Assembly: GCA_013339765.2 (NCBI GenBank)
Contig: CM023448.1
Location: 331,346,941 to 331,410,940, forward strand
Direction: 5' to 3'
Source of the DNA: Haemaphysalis longicornis
Lineage: Eukaryota > Arthropoda > Arachnida > Ixodida > Ixodidae
Length of the DNA stretch: 64,000 bases
Made by a program: the position numbers and the translations under genes. The notes beneath the pieces are model-generated. The model saw only the letters and a program-made list of their open reading frames with translations. It was not told the DNA's origin and did not search any database. Below, piece after piece: positions 48,014 to 61,259 of this stretch. How positions within the stretch are numbered: position 1 is the stretch's first letter; each line of letters begins with the position of its first letter.

Positions 48014-48912
48014 ATTTGTACTGGCACCAGTACAAAAAATCATACATTGTATTTACAATTAAAAAAAGTTTAACCATAACCTTGTGCATGAGACGTATAC
48101 AAAAAAAAAAACGTGCAAGAGAAAACCGTTTGTTAAGCTGGAGCTAAAAATAACCGCGCTAGGTGAAATCAAACAGCTGAGGACAGCGCAGCGGACGAGT
48201 TGGGGTCGCGTAAATGGCACGGGTCAATATGTACAGTTCCGGGCTCGGATTGCACCGCTTATAAAATTGCATTATTATAAAAAAAAGTGCCGCTGAATCA
48301 CTCTGTAATCCCTTTACGCTGCGATTTCTTGCTACACCAGTTCAAAAGAGAGTGGCGGAGTCCGACTTGCAGCGCGCGAAGAATGTCCATCGCAGAACAG
48401 ACAAGTTGTAGAAAGGGTTAGCGGAAGCAGATATAAAGCTACAATTTTGTTTAGCTGCAAGAAATTCAGCACCGGCATGTTTGCACATGGAGTATGGTAA
48501 AGTGGATAAAAGCAAAATTGGGCAGAGTCGAACGGTGCTAGGCAACAATATGCTCGTAATTCCAGTCATTTTACAGCCCAACCCAGTCGAGCCCTTTTCT
48601 TCACTTTCCGTTGAAGTGTTTTTATTATTACGCAAACCATCTGGCACCTCATTTTATTATTTTATCCTTAGTTAACGATATTGTATTTTTATGCGAGCTA
48701 AACATAACCCGAAGTGCAGAGTTCACGGAGAACAAAATGACAGTAAATGACGCCTAGGGCTAATTTACCATGTGTGACAAAAGGGAGCTAAAGGTACATG
48801 TTACTGCAGAAGAAAACTCTGGTACGGGTAGCAGGAAATCCGTTGCAACTACATATCGCTCTCTTTTTGCTCCTGCTGCGCTTCTTCCTTTATTGACAAC
48901 AACAACAACAAT
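48014..48912. other. Unassigned sequence, no gene recognised
   Basis: AT-rich, ends in a short (CAA)n run that leads into the (AATC)n array. ORFs have no domain. Confidence 0.5.

Positions 48913-49006
<94 letters not shown>
48913..49006 (-). repeat. (AATC)n array, 3' tail of LINE copy
   Basis: About 23 units. On the minus strand it follows an AATAAAGG signal (minus strand ...AAAATAAAGGTTGATTGATT), so it is the tail of the LINE copy to its right. Confidence 0.95.
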
Positions 49007-49498
49007 CCTTTATTTTCGGTGCCCAGGAACAACCCTAGGGTCTTGGTACTGGTACACCATCTACAAAACATACATAAAAACAAACTAAAATCAAGACAAC
49101 ACAACACCCAAAACCGTATGCATGAAAGAAACTATAAAGTAAAGATAGTTACAGTAATCTCAGAAAGCAAAACAGCAAAAAAAAAAAAGAAAAGAAAAGA
49201 AACAGGAGACCTAGCGTTGCAAGCCATGACACTCGGACAGCGAAATGTTCAAGGCACGTGAAAAACAGGAAATACTCACTGAACATGACAGAGATAAGTT
49301 ATACGCATAAAACGAAGGTTTTATAACAAAATGTTCGGAAGTTTCAACTTTGAAAGAAGCTCAGCATTACAAGCACTGGCACTCAAACCTACAGAAATCC
49401 AAGCAACGCAAAACCAGGAAATGTGAAAAACAAACAAACAAGAACATGATTTGCCTAAAATAAATACGGCACATAAATTTGGAATGACATAAAGGCAC
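49007..49498 (-). other. 3' UTR of the LINE copy
   Basis: About 490 bp between the stop codon of the ORF2 fragment and the tail, with no ORF. It holds AATAAA close to the tail, as expected for the 3' end of a retrotransposed transcript. Confidence 0.6.
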
Positions 49499-49763
49499 TT
49501 AAGCTACAACAGTTTTCAAGTCGTTTGAGAACAAAGAAAAAGAGCTCTGGAATATATCAAGACGATCAGAATATTCATTATATGCACATTGTATTCTGCA
49601 GATGGACGAGCGTCTTCTACTTAAAGCATCTGTTCTAAAAGATCGAAATGTTCGGAAAAGTTTGTTCGGCAAGTTGACATTGATAAGTGTAACCAAGTCG
49701 TCACACAAAATATCCCCATGAAGAAGTTTATAAAGAAAGATAATATCAGCTCGGATTCGTCGA
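49499..49763 (-). pseudogene. LINE ORF2 C-terminal fragment
   Basis: On the minus strand, SRRIRADIIFLYKLLHGDIL, followed by NLPNKLFRTFRSFRTDALSR, YNEYSDRLDIFQSSF and a stop, matches the C-terminal end of non-LTR retrotransposon ORF2. It lies after the reverse-transcriptase thumb, where an RR...D...FLYK.LHG motif, a short basic region and a final D.F motif are usual. The catalytic part is absent because the copy is 5'-truncated at 49763, where a (TAA)n array begins. About 88 residues remain. I cannot fix the clade (CR1/L2- or Jockey-like). Not functional. Confidence 0.75.
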
Positions 49764-49885
<122 letters not shown>

Positions 49886-52800
49886 CAAGCGTTTTCAGAC
49901 GTGCCTAGAAACATCCGAGAGGCCTTTGTACAGGCACACGAAAACAAAACCAACAAAAGCTTTCGACGCGGACAACATATCCATTACACGCAATGAACAC
50001 AAACCAAACGGATATGATGCAACAGGACACTTAAATTCCTCGTAGCGGTAAAAGAAAACATCCAGTGACTACAGACCACGTGTAAAGTGAGAACAAGAAT
50101 CCCAACATAAAGAACATAGCAAAGGTGACGGAGAGTACTGACATGAGAAGTATAATACCACCCCGTGGTTCTGCTTCACTGTAGTGCACTGGTGTGGCCA
50201 ATTTATGTGGCCAACAAAGTTGACTCCGCGAATGACAGGACCGTACACATTTGACAGAAAGCAGTGATCCGCAGTGTGGCACTGAGCCGTTTGGATATGC
50301 CTTCTTGGCCCCTTGAATTGCTCGCTTGGGTGTGTTGTGGAGAAGCTGAACCACGGTATTATCTTGGAGTGTAGGTACAGTGGAGAACTTGCCGTTCCTG
50401 CCTTCCTAAGACCGTGTATGGCAGCCAACTACAGGGACCAATCAGTAAAAGGCGGAGCAAGGGCCTGAATGAGTGATGGCATGTCGCTAAAAAAATTTAA
50501 TCCCTTCACAGAGGAGGTTGATAGAAGCGCGAAAGCTTCCTAACATCAAAACTGCGTTAAAAGTGCGTCCAAACTTCGCTGAAAGTCGGTCCAATCAATC
50601 GTCAAACCCTCAAAGACCTAGTTACAAATGAAGAACGAACACATGCGGCGATTTTTCGCGCACTGTGTAAACGCATCTGCGAACGATCTAAAGGTGTAGC
50701 GATGGTTTATGAGATAAAGGTATACTATTGTACTTCCTCTTCATGATCGATTGTCTTATCTGAAACGTTCCTCTTTCGCGATGTTCAAGTAACCGCTTTA
50801 ACACAATGGAAGCCCGGTTGCACGCATGCGCAGTGTGTCCAGAGATGTTTTCAGAGCTTTCCGGTCGACAAAGCGGTCTATAGGAAAATGCATTAGTATT
50901 TTTACAGGACATCATTGGTCCCACCAAGAAATCTTTCTCTTTAAAAGGGTAAATAGCAAGGACAAAGGTAATATACCCCACAAAAGCGCAACTTTGTGGC
51001 ATTAATGCATCCCCTGTCCCGGCAGCACGCACGCTGTGGAAGGTCGCCAAAACTAAAAAAAAAAGAAACACACACAATAACATTTCTGATATTTACCGTA
51101 GGGTGTTCTTACCATCGGTTTTACATAGCTGGAGGTACTGCTTAGGTTCAAACTTGAATTCCTGGCATTCGGGTCGCGGCAGTCCACAGACATATATAGC
51201 CACTTAGAATGATCATTATCACGTGGGACTAGTTGACAACCGGGCCTAACCTTGCTTTTAAAATGCATTTTTATTCGTAAACGTATTAACAGGTTGTTAA
51301 ATGTTTTGTTTCCGAAAACCTGATTAACTTGTGTTGCTGGCAGCGAATAAATACTATGTAAACAGACGTAGCAATGACGACCATACTTGTACTACCGAAG
51401 CCCATATTTTTTGGTGAATGATGATTCCCGCGCGGAGTCTTTATTTTCGTCGGTCCTTTTGTTTCAGGCCCGCTCCCAAACATGGAACGGTGTACCGAGG
51501 GTGACGGGGTGGGTGTCCATGGTTACGCGACGCCCTAACGAACCACAACACTTGCGTGGGCGCCAGGCCAGACCACACCGGACCGATTAAAACAGTAGAG
51601 GCGGCCCGTATATAGTTCGCTCAACAGAGTACAAAGGCAAGAGCGACGCGGCGATGTTTCAACTACTTTTTCGCCCACTCGCGCGGTACACAAACACGAA
51701 AAGAATCGGTACAGGCGCACACAACAGATGTCGCTGAAAGGCCTCACGTCCCTGCCCCGTTGCGCCTCACGCTTTCTCTCATGTTGTGACTGTTCAATGG
51801 GCGACGCTCGAAGCTACGCCGACAGAAAATTCAGCGCCGCAGACGCTTTGTACAGGTTGTGGAAGAAGATATCTTGTTTAATTTGAATACTTTTCGCCCG
51901 CTAGCGGACACGTGCGGTCGTCGTCGCCTTCGTTTTTAGAAACGCACGTGGCTGAAATGAGACTGCCGGCGCCAGACGCTGGAGCGATAACGGGCACAAT
52001 TAGAATTGAGGGGAAGGTGTCGAGCTCTATAATTTTTTCGCTGTGCGCAAGAAACACCTCTCGAGGTCACCTTCACTGAATATTTCGAAACTAGCCAGGT
52101 TAACATTCCTGCCTTTCTTCTACATTCTTCTAGTTTTTTTTTTTTTTTCCATTAGGTGGCAGCGGTGGCTGTCTGGGTCCGGCTGCCAATACGATATCTG
52201 GGTTTTCGCTGAGCGAACGGCTAACAAACGGGGGAACGATAACAAGAATGGCAAGGTGAGAGCCCTATAGAAGGGAGTGAAAACGCGAAACCCGATAAGC
52301 AGGCGCTGTTTTCCGAAATGGCTCACTCCGTCCCTTCCAATGAAGTGTGCCCTTCGCACGAGCGCACGTGCACTATTCAGTGAGTGAACACTGCAGCTGG
52401 GATATAAAATGTCACACTTTGTCGCCGGGCGGCCAAGTTTATTATTTCCAGATGACCGCTGGGAGTAATGAAATAAAACCTTCCGAGATGGGTGAATTTT
52501 ACGCACGTGGTAAAAGGGAAGTCTCTAGAAATAAAATGTGACTGCGCTCACAATGCAAAAAAGAGAATAAGTTTTTTCTCCGTAATATTACACCCTACAG
52601 TTCGCAAAAAAAAAAGAGACAAAAAGACAGCATACAGAACTTCCTACAACTTTCCAGCTATACAATATTTGCTTTGTTGTATGCAGCGGTCTTTTTAAGA
52701 AAACGCCGAAACACAGCGCGTCTGGAATCGAACGGCGAGCTCGTTGCACGGCCCAACGTAAAATAAAATTGCCATTGTGAAATGGAGGGCGCTGTGGGCT

Positions 52801-53867
52801 GGAAGCAATCACCATCCGGAATTTGTGCCGCGATCATTACTGGCCCTACGCGTTCCAACTACGCGTGAAAATAAACTAGAAGAACATCAATGCACTCAGC
52901 TCATTTAAGACTACGCGAGTATGCACAGAAGCGAATGCTGCACTTGGCATACAGCTCTGAGCGGATAAAGTTAATTAAGCAACGAGAACACACAGATTGG
53001 GGTGGAAAAGGCAAATAAGGGCACAGTAAACAAGCGATTAGCGTTATTGGAGCCGAGCGCTGCTTTCTTTCATGCGCACAGTGAGCCGCCTATTGTGTTC
53101 GGCTAGTTCTGACTTCTGCAGACAGTGTTGCTTGTTTTGCAGTGACAGCCCATCTCCTCTTTGCCGAGTTTCCCACCCGCGTAGTCCCAAATGCCCTGAC
53201 CATTTCAGCCGGCAGTGCACCAAACGACCAATGGCGTTGCTGCGGACGGCGCTTCCTTGCCGTCACGTCAGGGGTTAATGTCTGCGTCGCAGGCAGCACC
53301 CCCGAATTCTTCGCTGGAAACGTCTGATGCCTGCGCGCGTAGATGGGAATTTCGCACGAATTTTAGGGCATTGTAATCCCTAAAGGCAAAGGAACTTTTT
53401 GAATTTTGTCACATATTCCCATACCCTCAAAACTCTTTCAGACAATACACAGGGAGGAGTAGGAGAAACAACTAGGAGAAAATTGCAGAGATAGGAAAGA
53501 AAATGCAGTACAAACAAAATGGAAGCGACACAACTCAAGAACAGGAGTACTTGAAAAAGTGGAAGAGACTGCTATTGCTTGAAATTTTCAGACTAAATAT
53601 AACTGCAGCGATGATGCTAAAAAAAGAATGAAAAGACGAAAGAAAAGGGCCCCGTGTACCCAAGAGCAACAATAATAGAAAGACAGTGCAAACATTCCTA
53701 CATGATGTCGGATGCTATAGTTACAGGCCCAAAAATAACCGCAGTTGATGTACAAAAGCGTCATGATTGATGAGTGACGCAATACCTTGGAAAGACTATT
53801 GCAGTGATGAAGGACAAGTAGGGGTGAATTTTGATAAAGATTATAGAGCAAACATGGAATGGTGGGA
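49886..53867. other. Unassigned sequence, no gene recognised
   Basis: Nearly 4 kb without a recognised gene or repeat end. A minus-strand pair of overlapping frames at 50031-50428 (107 and 119 codons) has no domain. A (T)n run lies near 52135-52148 and an A-rich run near 52606. Confidence 0.45.
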
Positions 53868-53884
53868 GGGGGGGGGGGGGGGGG
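53868..53884 (+). repeat. Poly(G) run
   Basis: Seventeen consecutive G, probably length-uncertain. Confidence 0.9.
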
Positions 53885-53994
53885 ATTGCCGGCCTGCTGT
53901 AGGAAGTAGCCTGGGCTGTACGGATATGAGGAACTCGTGAAAAAAGAGATAGAGGAACCAACAGCCTACGTTTTTCAGGGGAAGGTAGTTTAAA

Positions 53995-54499
53995 GAAGCC
54001 ATAAAGAGAAAATACCACTTCGTTTAATTTGAAAGAACTAGGATCCAGTATATCACTCAGCTGCATTACAGCCACAAAAGATGTTTTTTAACGAAAACAA
54101 GCAAGAAGTATTTAAAAACTTTCAAATTTTGCGCCACGGTGACGTGTTATGAGCAAGAATGACGTCATACGGGTCAACAATAAAACATAATTTTCAGTGC
54201 ATTAACTGCACGTTAGCATTCAAGTGATGCGGTCAAATGGAACTAGAGGCCCCATTACAGACGTCCAGTCATGTGTCGTCACGACAGGTCAGTTAGGCGG
54301 CCGCCAATCGCACAAACAAGGTTCCGTGACGTCATAGAAAAGTTGCGGGAAATTGGCTCGGGGGGTCGCGACTGCTTCACACGTTTTCTTTAATATCTCC
54401 GTTATTTGTTGGAAGATTGCGATGATATTGGTAGCATTGTTATTGGGACTAAGCAGTCTTTCTAATAAACCCAACTTGTATTTTGTCTTCATGGCTCCT
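53995..54499. mobile_element. TTAA-flanked MITE-like element, copy 2 (505 bp)
   Basis: TTAA at 53991-53994 and 54500-54503. The left terminus AGAAGCCATAAAGAGAAAAT and the right terminus (reverse complement AGGAGCCATGAAGACAAAAT) are inverted repeats. They also match the ends of copy 1 (47142-48009). The interior differs and has no transposase. Same family, shorter. Confidence 0.75.
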
Positions 54500-54783
54500 T
54501 TAAGCAGTGCCTTTATGTAAAATGAACTTAATGGATTAGAATAGTTTCCAGTTAGCATAAGAAATATTCTTTTATTCCGATAAAGTATTCGATAAAGTCC
54601 ACCAGCGCTTATTAATGCTGATTAATGGTTACACTGAAGCTACTGAGCATCGATCCTTAGCATTAAATTGGATTTATAACTTTTTGAAAACAATAAACAG
54701 TATGCGATCGTTAAAATATTGCTTCTTAAACTAGCCATGTTCATTCTAGAGTACCACGAACCACTGGCATCAGCCCAGATTTG

Positions 54784-54884
<101 letters not shown>

Positions 54885-55326
54885 ATCTAAATGTTGCGTT
54901 ACGAACAAAATTACCCTTTTTTAGGCGACTACGCACTAGCAAAAACAAAAAAGCTGAGAAGGCGAACTAATATTACAGGCACACGTTACAACTATGACAA
55001 GAAATGACAAGAAATGACAAATGTCCTCAAACATTCCAAAGTGTGAAAATGTCGCTTTTCAGAAGCGCGCTAACCCATTTAATTGTGGCTACTCCTCACG
55101 TGGTTCAGAATTAAATGCTACTAACACGTTCAAGTACCTAGGTGTGGAAAAAACAACTGATATATCATGATTCTTACACATTAACGCCATTGCTTCTGCG
55201 CCAAGCAGGTCACTCGACATTCTCTGGCGCAACCAAAAACTCACAAATGATATTACTAGCCTAGAAAGCACTCGCATGACCAGAATTAGAATATTCCGCC
55301 GCTCTGTGGGATCAACATGAGAAGTT

Positions 55327-55444
55327 CCTCATCCAAGTCACAGAAGCGGTGCAGAATCGTGCCGTCAGATTTCCATTGTCATTCTCCTCATCCAAGTCAC
55401 AGAAGCGGTGCAGAATCGTGCCGTCAGATTTCCATTGTCATTCT
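55327..55444 (+). repeat. 59-bp exact tandem duplication
   Basis: 55327-55385 and 55386-55444 are identical to the eye and begin CCTCATCCAAGTCACAGAAG. The duplicated part lies in the coding remnant (NRAVRF region), so it shifts the frame and arose after decay began. Confidence 0.9.
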
Positions 55445-55450
55445 TTTCTT

Positions 55451-58400
55451 TATGCGTACAGCCACAGATTAGGACGATCTTTCACACGATATTCCCGAGG
55501 TCGGAAACTAGACACTATTTAAACAACCACTGTCAGAACATACAAGCACGGAACATTTTTTTTTTTTTTTTTGCTCTGCAAGCGTTGCCGGGACTTCCAC
55601 TCCTCTTTCTGATTTTTTGTAATTGCGACAACACGTTCTCACCGGTCACGCTGGACGCGTTTTCCGAAGGTTTGAAGTTTGGATCTGACTTGACAGTCAT
55701 GTAACTGCTAGCACACACAAACACGAGGGCTGGTAATATCCGCCTCTTGCGTAACGAAGAATGCGGCTTTCTCCGGCCCCAAGCCGAAAGTTTTCCCACC
55801 TGTTTCGCGCAGCGGTGGACACAGCTTTCCGATTCCGCGCTAAAGAAAGAAAGAATAATCGAAATGAGCTTATCTTGTAGCAACTATTCGCACTGTGCCC
55901 TTGGCTATTCAGTTTTGTGAAATTCGATTGCGTGCTTCCGAATAGTCGCTATGGTCCTATTGCAGTAAGCCTCATGTTTGCCTATGTGAAACCATTGGAT
56001 ATGGTAAGTGTGTGTTCCTACTTTCTGTCTTTAGTAATTGTTTGAGTAAGTTATTGTTCGGAATATTGCAAAAAAAAATCATCAGCAAGAAAAGACAAGA
56101 AAAGTCGGGCCAGCAGTTTTTCCTTTACTAATGGAAAGCGACCTGTTTTATCTAAAATACGCGCTTCACGTAACGCGAAGCATTTTGTTTTGAATAGGAC
56201 AGATGACGCCACTGTTTGAACATGCATAAAATTGATTTTAATCAATTTATAAATAACTAGGCGTGCTGCGTCGTAACATTTTTTGGTGCTAAACAATAAT
56301 CACCATAAAACGCGACCTTCGTTTTAAGTTTGAGGGCAAACGAACGAGCGGTTAGCTAAAAAAAAAGACCTTAAGTTCGCTCGCATTGCGTGATGATCTT
56401 TTCTTTAGAAACAAACTTGATGAGTGCGCTTTCTTGGCTCGGTTAATTTGCAGCAAAGCAGTTCGCTCACTTAGGTTCGCACTGTAATAAGCATTGCCTC
56501 AAAAGCGAATTTCCCGTTTTCGGGCAGCTGTCGACTTAAAGAATTCCTAACCCCGTACGTACTGCCACTGAGTTTTGTGTTGAAACAAGAGCTACGAAAA
56601 GAAAAACACACGGACAAATACCCTGGCAGCGGGTGTTATTCCAAGCCTAGCGTGACATTGGTATGCCGGCTGATGTGCCGGAGCACGCACCAACAAGGCA
56701 AGATGAGCACGGTGGCCTGCATTGTCTACGTGGAATTGGACGGGCAGCAAAATGGGCTTCTTGCTACTCCGGCTGGAATGGCCTCTCGTTGGGAGGACGA
56801 ATCCAAAAAATGCCCGCCAATGAAAAGGCCTTCAAAAGTGCCCGCGTCGCTCCTTATTCCAACAGTATAAAGTCTGGTGTAAGCACGCCCCAGAGCATGA
56901 ACAGCACCAATATCTTTAACAATCGCCATTTGTGCGCGGAAGTAGTGCGCGCCGGCCTTCTTTAGGGCGCATGGCGTCTGTAAACAATCCAAAGGGGGTG
57001 CTGAAATCTGAAATTACAAATCCTTGGAGCAATTCTTTTTTTTCATTATTTTTCAAATCAATACAAAATATGCGCATTCGTACTACTGTCACTGCTCACT
57101 ACCTTGCCCTTACATGTTCGAATATCGTTTCGTTTTAATTGTCAACTTCCTTAGGTCCACTCGTGCTTTCTTTAAAAGAAGAATGTATTCGTAATCTGTA
57201 AACTCTTTAGGATAGATTGGTCACCGTCTCTTAAACAGTTCCGCCTTGCACATTTAATTACCGGCGTCTTTTCTACTCCAATAGAGTTCATCAGTTTTCA
57301 GACCAAATACAGCCCACTCGACGTATTCGTAGAACGTTTGAATAATTCCATCCCTGTGACTAATACCTGTGCTACACAGTCGTTTCAAAGGCCTTCGGAA
57401 GGCCGTTGAACCGATTGTCTATCGAGTTCCCATTGTAAATACATAGGGAGCAGTTGTAAGCGAGAGTCAATTGTGAATTGAAAGTTACCGCGTAGCAGAG
57501 GCGTAAAATTTGGCACCAGTATCCGCAATGCCTCAGGTTTATGCACTTGTATCTTTTAAAATCATAGGTTACTCTTCTGTAGCCTTCGTATTAATTATAA
57601 GCTGGGTCTCTAGTAAAGATGATAGAAAAGCATCCTAAGCAGAACGTCTTTTTTTCAGGGGCTGAATACCTTATCATAATTAGCGGCACCTTGTTATTTA
57701 TATATGCTAAAATATTGTCAATAGTTTCTGCAATCTCACTGCATAGAAATAGATCTACCCAGATATTATCTTTCCCTATTGCCAATCATTGAACCCCTTC
57801 AAATTTTCTCGTCATTAGAGCGTCTCTAAGTACCGTGAAAGAACGGTTAGATCAGCTAAAAAGACCAGTAAAGATATGCGTATAAAAGTGGCGCACAAAA
57901 GATGAACAACACGCCTTAAGAAAGAAACACGCATAGAGAGAAAAAAAATCTAACGAAAATAAGTGAAACACATGGAGTTCGGGTTTACACGTGAACTTTT
58001 ATGCCTAGTAAGAAGAGGATGTAAGTTAGGGAGGTGGATGAGTAGATTTATGGATGATTTAAAGCTTACGCGCGGCAAGAGAAGTTGAGCAGCTTCTCTT
58101 GTTGAGAAGTTGAGAAGTTGATCACTGAAAGCGGCGTTTCTTACTCCAGAGCTACAATTCGCCATTACTGGTGATTTCACAGCTATAGCGTTATGTTGTA
58201 GTACGCACAGACGTATCATAGGTTCAATAAGCTTAGGCGACCGCATTTTTTTTTAAAGAAAAGATGCTGTACGCATCTTACGTACGCATGTTAATGGACG
58301 TCGGGGACTTCAAGCTACTCTCAATTAATCTGAACCTCGATTTGCAATTTTCCCCTGTGTCGCTATTGGACGTAAAGCTCCGCGTTAATGACTGCGATCT

Positions 58401-60516
58401 TAGAGTACCGTTCTTAGATATAAGTGAGTGGTACTAAGACGATTCTACAAATAATACTTTACGTTAAGAATGATATAAAGTACTTGTGATGTTCTCAAGG
58501 CGGTGCCCTGTATTGTAGCGCTTTTAAAAAAAATGCAACATTAGTCATAATGAAGAAAATGCTTGAGTTATTGCGCGCCGTGTCATTTAGCGAAGGTAGG
58601 TAGTGTTGGTGTGAATCCCTTCTGCCGTAAATGACCTCATAACATATAGGGGTACCTCATTTCGCCCCACAGTGCATACACTTAAGAAAAGTTCCTCCGT
58701 TTGATGCCACTTAAAGTAATGCAGCCCTCAACCACTGTACAGGAGTTCCAGGCTATTTCTGCAATTTCTGCGTCATTGCGTCAGCCCCGCGCGTTGTCAT
58801 TTAGAGGCAAACGATGCTGTTCAAGTGCTTACACGGCTGGCTCCTCCCAAAGCGCTTTTCTTGAAATATAGAAGAACACGGCTGTCAGGTAAAGTTTAAG
58901 CGGCCGGCTGGGCCTCCCGTCGACTTCTAACCGCGCGAAAAACTCGAAAGGAAGCAAACGGCGCTTTCTCGATGGCCAAGCACTACGGCATTGCTGGTAT
59001 AGCGTGTGAAGTGCCGTTAAAACTTCATCGCACTTCCTCGCATCAGCCGCGCCGTGTAGCTGGCGTGTGCGGGCGGAGTCAGTAGCCCCTCGGCGGAGGC
59101 CGTCACAGCGTCTTGTCGCGTTTAAAATATTCACGAACAAAACGCCAGCCCAAACTTCCGCAATACACGAACGAAGCGGCCCGATGGAAGCGGAACAAGA
59201 AATCTCGCGCCGTTACCGCCCTGGCGTGCGCCTACGTGCGTCATCACTCTCCATTTTCTCGAAGATTCGGCCATGCACGCGAGAAATTTTCGCTCGAAGG
59301 GAAGACAGTGAAACGCGAATAACCAGCTTCGAAACTCGGATCGAAGTTGGGATTTTAGCTAAAGCACGCAAAAACGATTGCGTTGCTGCCAGAAAGGCAA
59401 TGTCATATTCGGGTGCGTTTAAACCGATTGTAGACGTAGATGGTAGCCCTACGCATCACCTGACGGACACAGTGGTCCAGGACGTGCTTTGTCACGGGCG
59501 ACTTCGTGAACAGAAGTAGCCATTTTTAATCAGTCTTCCATTCATGGACACCCTTTTACAACAAGCGTAAATTACAAAGGTCCGAAACAGGCTTAACCGC
59601 TGCGCCCAAAGGGACAGAGTTAACAAATAACAACACCGATGTAAACCTTTGTTTTTGTTTTTAAAAAGTATAATCTTGGGCGTGTTCTGACTGCGCTGCA
59701 CATGCGTAGTTAGAGTATATCCTACCGAGCGCGCCAGTTAAATCGGCACTGGAACAGCCCAATGATAAAATGGCTGCTTTCAGGCAGAGCAAGTTAAAAA
59801 GGTCTACTATATGATTCGACACAAAAACGTTATCTGCGAGGCGACATCACGCAGCGCAATGCGCCAGGCCGACTTGTTCGCATTGCCTAATATGTTACAG
59901 CACAGAGCTTTTCTCGTCGAATCGTATGCTGGATTTAGACATTGACGTATACCGCCCGTTGATTGCAGTGATAGCTTATTCAGCCGCGCTGTGAGGGAGA
60001 AGGCCCATGAAGGCTTGGAAGAGTGCATGACAGGTGGTCTGTAGAAAGCTTTTCGTATATAACTTTGAAGGCCACATGAGCGGCCGATACCAGAGCCACT
60101 GGATAAGCTTTAGTAGCCCTAGCCGATACCATTTATAGGTTTTTACAGAGGAGCTGCTGTAGGCTGTCTCCCATTTTTTCGCCGCGCCCGTAGACAACTG
60201 AAAGTGGCTCGTACTCCCCTGCTTATCACTTCGGCACACTCTCCCTTTCTGGGCACCTGTTCGCCTCCGGCGCTCTCTCGCCAGTTGTGCCCTTTGGCGG
60301 CGTCGCTTTAGACGCACTCCGTACCGTCCTCCTCACCACCTGAGATGCCGCAGCGCTCATTTTAGACCTGAGGCACACCCTTTCCGTTCGGCCGCCAACG
60401 GCGCTCGCGTTAAAGCGGCTGGAAGGGTGCGTAGTGATGAGGAAAAAAAGTCGCAGGTGACATCTACGTTTAGGGCTTACGATTTAAGACGCGATAGCGT
60501 AACTCCGACCCCCAGG
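55451..60516. other. Unassigned sequence, no gene recognised
   Basis: Five kb with only short ORFs. A TATAAAAG box stands at 57881-57888 in AT-rich DNA without a supported gene. The plus-strand frame 59067-59519 (150 codons) and the minus-strand frame 58829-59140 (103 codons) lie in moderately CpG-rich DNA and have no domain. A GAGAAGTTGA repeat of three partial units lies near 58090-58120. Confidence 0.45.
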
Positions 60517-60525
60517 GAGGGTTTT

Positions 60526-60750
60526 AGAACGCAGTTGCTGAATGCTGAATGAAGACTAGCAGCGAGGGTTATTATTTGAAGAGAATAAAAGGGGCGCTAA
60601 GCAGACGAAGACGAAGTAGGCACACACACCTCATTTTGGCGCTGTAGGTGGTGTGTGTGTGTGTGTGTGTCTACTTCGTCTTGGTCTGCTTAGCGCCCCT
60701 TTTATTCTTTCCAATAACCATGAGCCAACTAGCTCAACAAGTTTCGTTAT
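60526..60750. mobile_element. Hairpin insertion with shared CCAACTAGC motif
   Basis: An inverted repeat with arms of about 65 bp fills 60567-60719. GGTTATTATTTGAAGAGAAT on the left pairs with the complement ending CCAATAACC, and the arms carry a GGGGCGCTAAGCAGACGAAG block. One arm holds a (GT)n run. To the right follows GAGCCAACTAGCTCAACAAG (60722-60741), resembling the motif beside the hairpin at 2.4 kb. The 9-bp repeats GAGGGTTTT at 60517-60525 and 60751-60759 may be the target duplication. No coding capacity. Confidence 0.6.
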
Positions 60751-60828
60751 GAGGGTTTTTAATTGCCGTGGGCCAGAAGAGACAAAGACACTCTGCGCTT
60801 CTGTGGCTTAAGAGTGCGCGTAAAAGTT

Positions 60829-61068
60829 GATTGATTGATTGATTGTGGGGTTTAACGCGCCGACGCAACGCAGGCGATGAGGCGCCGTAGTGGAGGGCTC
60901 CGGATTAATTTTGACCACCTGGGGATCTTTGACGTGCGCCGAAATCTCGTACACACGGGCGTTTTTGCTTTTCGCCTCCATCAGAAAAGCGGCCGCCGCG
61001 GCCGGGAATCGAACCGGCGACCTCGTGCTCAGCAGCGCAACGCCTTAGCCACTGAGCCACCGCGGCGG
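60829..61068 (-). mobile_element. Full-length tRNA-derived SINE (tick Ruka-like)
   Basis: On the minus strand the copy starts with the tRNA-like head (A box GGTGGCTCAGTGG, B box GGTTCGATTCCC). The body follows (CAAAAACGCCCGTG, then CAGGTGGTCAAAATTAATCC) and a short (AATC)n tail at 60829-60846. Perfect 15-bp target duplications GTGCGCGTAAAAGTT stand at 60814-60828 and 61069-61083. It is transcribed by RNA polymerase III from its internal promoter and mobilised by a partner LINE, probably one with the same (GATT)n tail. Few internal breaks and perfect duplications point to a fairly recent insertion. Confidence 0.95.
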
Positions 61069-61083
61069 GTGCGCGTAAAAGTT

Positions 61084-61259
61084 TACGGCCGCGCAGTGTT
61101 GGTCAGTTTGAGCGGGGAGGTGTCGGTGTTAGTGTTTCAAAGTGTTTATTCTCAGATGTCTAAGCCGGACTGAATATTCTAACTTTTTGTGAAGAGACAG
61201 ATATCCTTGTTACGGAAGAAATAGTTAAGGTTTAGAAAAGGGGATGACGAGATGGTAGG
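61084..61259. other. Unassigned sequence
   Basis: The DNA into which the SINE inserted. No motif. Confidence 0.4.

Noticed and set aside
60985..61068. Functional tRNA gene at the SINE head
   Set aside because: The sequence has A and B boxes but is joined to a SINE body, a tail and target duplications, so it is a SINE head rather than a tRNA gene.
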